Source of the DNA: Streptomyces sp. NBC_00433
GTDB taxonomy: Bacteria > Actinomycetota > Actinomycetes > Streptomycetales > Streptomycetaceae
Direction: 5' to 3'
Length of the DNA: 64,000 nt
Assembly (NCBI GenBank): GCA_036015235.1
Contig: CP107926.1
Location: 2,856,001 to 2,920,000 of the forward strand
Shown: positions 62,101 to 64,000 of the stretch, piece after piece
Position numbering within the stretch: position 1 is the first letter of the stretch
Layout of the letters: each line of letters starts with the position of its first letter
Notes under the pieces: generated by a model
The model's input: the letters and a program-made list of their open reading frames with translations, nothing else
What the model was told of the DNA's origin: nothing
Databases searched by the model: none
Program-made: the position numbers and the translations under genes

Positions 62101-64000
62101 TACGCCCGGACCACGTGCCCCAGCTCGCCGCCCCGCGTCATCACGGCCGGACGGCCGCGGACGGCCGCCAGCGTCACGGTCTTCTCCTCGGAGCCGGTGC
62201 GGTTCTCCTGGCTGACGAACTCCCACCCGTCCCTGCCGTACCACATCAGGTTGGCGACCTCGAACAGGCTGCCCTGCGGCACGGCACCGGCGTACTCGCC
62301 CGCGCCGAACCAGTCCACCGGCCGCTGTTCCCGCCGGAAGCCCACCGGGTGCGGCATGTTCGAGTCCGGCGACTGGTAGTGCCACACCGTGACCCGAGCC
62401 GGATCGGTGTGCGGGGTGACCGCGTACGCACACCCGTTCATCGTCGGCGTCACCACCAGACGGGGTTCGGACACCCCGGGGTGACGCGGCACCTCGGCAT
62501 GCCCGACCCGCCGCGCGTAGTCGGCCGAGCCGCGCGTGAGATACGGGACGAACGCGGCATTGACGTACCCGCTCTCCGCCCGGACCTCGGGAAGGCGCGT
62601 CCCCTGCCCGATCCCGAAACGCTCGGCCCCGTAGCGCCGCACATACCACTCGGCCGCCGGCGCCAGTACGTACACCGGCTTCCCGGTCGTGTCCGCGCCC
62701 CGCCGCACCAGCACGAAGCGGTGCTCCGGCAGGCCCGGCATCACGTCGAGCGCCCTCATGAACCGGTCCCGGCCCAGCGCGTCGAGGCCGCTCGCGTGGA
62801 GCTCCAGGCCACCCTCCATGTCCATCGACAGCACGTTCCCCTGAAGGAACGTCCGGGGGTCCGAGACCAGCAGCGCCTCGGGCTCCTCGTGACCGGCCAG
62901 GGGAGCGGCCTGCGAAGTGTCGGAGGTACCGGTGGTGGCGTTCGCCTGGACGTCGGACGGCACGGACAGATCCGCCGCCCTCCCGCGCATGCCGGCGAAA
63001 GCGCCCGACCGTCCGCCCGCCGTGACGAGATCCCTGGCCGCCTGTTCCGCCGCCGCTGCCCCGCCCTCGCGCAAGGCCCTGGCGATGTGGCCCAGATCGT
63101 TCACACGCCGCTGCCGCTGCGCCACGGCCCTCGGGTCGTGACCGATGGCCTGCGCCGGGGGATCGGCGCGCTGGTGGATGTGGAAGGCCTCCGCGACCTC
63201 CTCGCGGGTCAGCCCGTGCAGCACCGGCTCGTCCCTGATGGCCTCGTCGACGGCCTCGTGGAAGGCCTGCTCCCGCGGGACGTCCTCCGCTTCCTCGTGG
63301 AAGGCGGCACCGCTGTCCGGCTCCTCGTGGAGCGGGGAGAGCTCCCGCCCCTTTCCCTTCGTACCGGTGCCGCGGTTCCGGTCCGCGAACAGATGCTCGG
63401 CGGAGGAGCCGTCCACGAACTCGCGGTGCGCCTCAAGCAGCGCGGGCCGCGACCGCACGATCTTCGTGGCGACGGCCTCCGCCTGCTCGGCCTGCCGCAG
63501 GGACGTGAACGGACTGCCGTACCGCTGCGTCAGATACGCGTGCGCCTGGCTGACGTCCTGGTACGTGAACGACAGACCGGTGGGGCGCAGCCAGCTGTTG
63601 ACCCGGTGGGCCATCTCCAACTGCCACGCCACGCGGTCGGCGACGACGTCGGCCCGCAGGTCGAGGTCGACGTGCTGGAAGCCGTTCCCGAACTCCTGGG
63701 TCAACTGCTGCCGGACGTGGGCCACATGCTCGTCGCTGGCGTAACCGGCGGACTGCACGCGCGTGTTGACCGCGCTGAGCAGTGCCCGGTTGTCCATCAC
63801 CCGGGCCGCCACCGCGCCGGCTCGCGTCTCCAGGCTCAGCTGCCGGAAGTCGTCCCCGAACGCCTCGCCCAGTTCCCGGTGGGCCGACTGGATCTCGGGG
63901 CCCCCGACGTACACGTTCGCGTGGTCCACCAGCAGGCGGTTGGCGGCGCTCGCCAGTTCGCCCGCGCTGCGGTTCAGGTGCGCGGCGACTGCCACGGCCC
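53136..64000 (-). CDS. Giant multidomain toxin/effector-like protein, 5' end beyond window
   Basis: At least 3,619 residues, open at its N-terminal side at the window edge; the true start is not visible. Residue numbers count from base 63995. Seen in order: three about 53-residue repeats (28-193); a linker; a module with the Cys522-His539 pair (MNGCAYAV...VWHYQSP); a duplicated helical segment (QLGRVADLDGL and QLGRVTDLAGL, about 680-880); an Arg/Pro linker near 1065; and a long beta-rich region (about 1200-2800) of Thr/Ser/Gly-rich strands. A coiled coil lies at about 2830-2980, and a 4 x 10-residue STKPEVKKQ repeat follows. Next is an OTU-like segment (DVDGNGFYAAVQ, about 3105), then a papain-like C-terminal segment (WAMNVGGTIRWLD) and a DST(Q/R) repeat. 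Only two cysteines were found. No membrane helix or signal is visible. A secreted polymorphic toxin or effector is the best guess. Confidence 0.9.
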   Translation of the reverse strand, partial: AVAVAAHLNRSAGELASAANRLLVDHANVYVGGPEIQSAHRELGEAFGDDFRQLSLETRAGAVAARVMDNRALLSAVNTRVQSAGYASDEHVAHVRQQLTQEFGNGFQHVDLDLRADVVADRVAWQLEMAHRVNSWLRPTGLSFTYQDVSQAHAYLTQRYGSPFTSLRQAEQAEAVATKIVRSRPALLEAHREFVDGSSAEHLFADRNRGTGTKGKGRELSPLHEEPDSGAAFHEEAEDVPREQAFHEAVDEAIRDEPVLHGLTREEVAEAFHIHQRADPPAQAIGHDPRAVAQRQRRVNDLGHIARALREGGAAAAEQAARDLVTAGGRSGAFAGMRGRAADLSVPSDVQANATTGTSDTSQAAPLAGHEEPEALLVSDPRTFLQGNVLSMDMEGGLELHASGLDALGRDRFMRALDVMPGLPEHRFVLVRRGADTTGKPVYVLAPAAEWYVRRYGAERFGIGQGTRLPEVRAESGYVNAAFVPYLTRGSADYARRVGHAEVPRHPGVSEPRLVVTPTMNGCAYAVTPHTDPARVTVWHYQSPDSNMPHPVGFRREQRPVDWFGAGEYAGAVPQGSLFEVANLMWYGRDGWEFVSQENRTGSEEKTVTLAAVRGRPAVMTRGGELGHVVRAYQNLARSELRDWDLPQFMRRIGEVSPAGRDAAGLRGVFDRIERHIGGEIDQLGRVADLDGLRSLADTFRAGRAALGSSLEALIAQAGADASHSAGTTAARDAVAARRGLAEEMVDQFVNRPAKDWIDQLRAESAPQHPRTMAAVYAVKAREELGRNGSSVNVAIRRIRDAKPTGRTQEYLHGIVERVREEITDEIGQLGRVTDLAGLGRLPDTFQGRRDHLSFWETARFGVAIQGWPSKDRLQAEKFMQPVRDLLDALAKPRMEDWLGGLRQEAAALEDGSAWQRLPRTDQQQVGRLVGERLPAGSRDGFFDLRVQQAYDALDETARALPLPDRARMLADTLGDGVRLDEVDDFFVRSVNTRLTSLSRDHVSPERVRETYQELADSRAVTFTRGSSVSRQDAIAQHLAGQRRTADIGGAHQPGESSTATRTRRRRPFPASVPEASTSLPPLELSARIERAVARTPRLATIGQDISERRPARLDRDLPPASLTAVPVRFSDEAQLPLYMAGGVGSRIPGLPQDVARRSFSFGQSEPALHGADQVVRELGSRLGQSASTRPVPSRGDGPGLLEQVTRALSDDPQGFFGDGRTFVYQAADGKSRTLEATARPYGRWQRFTFGYGKPVKIDTMQRSAVTSGQVKVNGDSFSLGSTVPLGPVSNAVTPFGRLSVQASFGKQARYSLQNQVMNQTETRTSDDSHEHLDDVWYEFSVKDRAGHPVDSTGSRVAEGAAARRPVAFGFAVRDGLAVRLADSVTSSKPLQEALPQRMTLGRNAHFRMVNTEAYGPVSHIREWVLRQAAVPADSMAASQIGDFFSTEGFHRMSRTLNTGRVFTPQLAGGPSGTDPLGVFTVTVESGDAVLINETKAAELRDTAQATVRTERTMSSSTSAEVGATAGPGFHLFGLADGAFDLRLLAGLSARYGATRTRGTVFGGSGAVKAAAQAKGALTGLYLVQKTVTVTAPPAAGGALTGPRTETFQTWAVERLTGTEARRLAGEPGVDTPPAQEPAAPPYLSADEPPTLGMSRVEEFTFADGNITRVVGGRPVTFPEHFADEVLRQIDRVYPNTVAPLDQLDPKNSRWRGTGHFETVLSNTLEVLNSLSYQSMASSLGTMMTTGMRIGLTESTGLSRGHRYVWVDARLTGRRYEGTQEDLRLRYSAPGSENLTGQQGGATAVQVGVEGLVSVRDAARDDIGRPVQAGTVSLGGRVGRRTATESGYGSVATHEALSIGNGGSHLYSYTVSLEARRGGFWRFRRWMRGLPFLPLLGTQPFVFPEQESTLLAHPDPATQRNAAGLGRVVLSIPVEHTPAGTVATPAQPARTEAMTDRDARHLALGTGESLADAAGRAPSPLAEHPHLTVSVRSDRQLTGAVKATLDEASGSSWLLTQTGAPAHDAAMRIFDPGHLTANFDQTSAATGWRAPGLWSTAPYLNRSAVLVHRTGIPAGMTALTKAVKVDTETTVGGVTPSAGRNTRTYTLFFGGQLGYQRSHPVGQGVTGTYALVASPYRRDVTRSRTVLRTAVAEINRKDTGRQVLVTAPVRHEVAVASERAGAWAHGWSHAPRWMAAASGRTVLLPDGWVGHVPEKSAHRLGLLADSFGEVPLYDGRTWSPLPWLREQPFGSWPVNSLNTADALREFEERLRPLGLSQEDREQLHRLVSDRVVRAIAKEMASTGASVPARVGRWGSQSAQLWLGHRQVKLRAELVPVRDSGANFRGLGHSVELEEHRQAAETVQDSGTRATGAALGFQTSEGAHTHDPVARSAGPTYTQAGSSVQSTAQTRSEGSVRISTATTTQAHGEYATEYELRLALEITDTRPADPVPAGPRTVVDRLTGQAGLWTRKWTGRRQHSIDVRRNAGRLIEHYPLSLMRPGPSDQQGRLDLPATQLLTRSTAPRRVPVPRSVGAGGRYDVASWAARGGVEPFELPAEGFTVRSVVGLDRLHTANTVALGTAYGSSLSAREGDAADEDLLAEVRNTPLTRSGTGAAQSLEDGTSNSALAAFYEQTLTPDGYQVVGLTERGFFGAADGTLALHSRPDLAGAQLLAVADGMKFEAPRRDARGSSSSASRVGASENSLHGGPTTSTVTGTNQFGSASAGHETDFVISGSAAEQLGSVNVKPNAGRSFLFAIPTTWLSVAHVHRHKGADTAVAFFRSPFGDPRRGPQAWETETTVLAWVREDVARRLDLIDDANFPADVAESWDAVTKADKEWTGADKKYWDLRRGDGAKREAALAAAESDLTALTTAPGPDLRAAQEALTALEQEAGSAEADHGGWEEVQAERIEAARTRLAQARRFQDRLDAARAVRDGAQARLAEFRTELRAHQDYAEALADELARVREGADRLTAWYQHQAVPAGSRLTPRPDRVTFAPPKAPKAESTKPEVKKQGSTKPEVKKQGSTKPEVKKQESTTPEVKKTGAALRTVGQQGPDVSPAFARPPWQYEGGPDQDLRHFDAAADHRTLTATDPDGREWVLDLHRPDVDGNGFYAAVQHAGDGRAGDPAGLAARVAHSPDLPAGVLLDPRAVFHTRELDTRLGQGFRDDAALHDRITADGGRLPEALRTRLTAEQRRSLVRLNLRTSRRWDAETERLAAGLTARALRVDLTVVDEDGSYRYYTGADAETAGPLPQAVVYRRGDAYLAARPRQGAVLPPPPTPLTRTGALPKPPALSGRARFLTGGQRDLPPVEEEAVVPGGAELRAGEGRVAGAGTRTGTVTAEEASPSEVLPADLLDPARFREHSTDPGASDLRSLSRVADLDRLLGDYQRIAEHDHVRRADALDRLADRARAYVTTTRNEFRRRAVRDLAEQAGSRADVYRGVAGTRETPAATLGSVPEAVPELVADSAPAGRLRYRERVGLAKRVWGEPVDDAVARLERLLLEAGPGARSLVMGAVPGEPLWAMNVGGTIRWLDHGTAGLTRAPRSPEQASQRDSTQDSTRDSARDSTQDSAPSKAVSIDLDPRARLINAPQRLLDAGDDASRFCELTLGADLKHVV
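53276..53335 (-). repeat. 12-nt tandem repeat encoding DST(Q/R)
   Basis: Five imperfect 12-nt units (GAGTCCTGAGTG/GAGTCCCGCGCC type) encode DSTQ-DSTR-DSAR-DSTQ-DSA near the C-terminus of the giant protein. This is a flexible acidic linker and a slippage-prone tract. Confidence 0.8.
54871..54990 (-). repeat. Four 30-nt tandem repeats inside the giant gene
   Basis: Units start at 54871, 54901, 54931 and 54961. Each encodes STKPEVKKQ plus Gly or Glu. The two middle units are identical at the nucleotide level; the outer units differ by a few bases. The repeat lies between the coiled coil and the OTU-like segment and is probably a spacer of variable length. Confidence 0.92.
63417..63914 (-). repeat. 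Three degenerate about 53-residue protein repeats
   Basis: Residues 28-80, 84-136 and 142-193 of the giant protein align. Each has an aromatic/Gly start, then [EQ][EA]FG-x2-F (or RYGSPF), L/V-x-L, RA-x2-VA-x-[RK], then L-x5-N-x-R/W. The sequence identity is low, but spacing is constant. More copies may lie beyond the window edge. Confidence 0.6.

Overview
The window is high-GC DNA with GC-rich third codon positions, frequent GTG starts and actinomycete gene content. Gene order (ilvE, leuB, pruA/putA, serA, ilvCNB, gatBAC, ligA, mnmA, gcvT-gcvH-glyA-sdaA) is the conserved chromosomal core block of Streptomyces and close relatives. I therefore read it as a Streptomycetaceae chromosome segment. 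No rRNA, tRNA, insertion sequence or CRISPR array was seen.

Left part (1-12.6 kb): branched-chain amino acid synthesis (ilvE, leuB, ilvC, ilvN, ilvB), serine synthesis (serA) and proline catabolism (proline dehydrogenase and pruA, with a divergent PucR-type regulator and a palindromic operator candidate between them). ilvB is preceded by a 13-residue leader peptide rich in Ile/Leu/Val codons and a textbook intrinsic terminator, so the operon is attenuation controlled. Middle part (12.6-35.9 kb): two membrane-bound GGDEF/EAL cyclic-di-GMP proteins (one with a degenerate EAL domain, one intact), a 2-hydroxyacid dehydrogenase and an aldo/keto reductase, a lipoprotein sugar dehydrogenase, a large LuxR (LAL) regulator, a receptor-like Ser/Thr kinase, an MMPL transporter, the gatCAB amidotransferase operon with a small membrane protein inserted, and NAD-dependent DNA ligase.

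Right-middle (35.9-50.4 kb): a MetE-like core protein, an mnmA-LOG-SDR operon with overlapping stops and starts, a thioesterase-like protein, cysteine desulfurase, a DUF885 zinc-peptidase-like protein, two SseB-family proteins, and a tandem glycine riboswitch that leads gcvT-gcvH-glyA-sdaA. Together these genes clear glycine and serine: glycine cleavage, serine/glycine interconversion, and serine deamination to pyruvate.

Far right (50.4-64 kb): accessory-looking DNA with a methyltransferase, a membrane-anchored ricin-type lectin, a YbaB/EbfC-family protein and, convergent to it, one giant reading frame of at least 3,619 codons that runs off the window edge. The giant protein has only two cysteines, degenerate N-terminal repeats, long beta-rich stretches, a coiled coil, a 4 x 30-nt tandem repeat and several papain/OTU-like signatures, one of which keeps a GC...H pair like that of CNF/BLF1-type glutamine deamidases. 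It is the best candidate for an undescribed system, probably a secreted toxin or effector.

Five intergenic gaps carry a shared family of GC-rich repeats built around GCGCAGTTCCYCGCGCCCCT, including a 45-nt element found perfectly inverted at two sites 13 kb apart.
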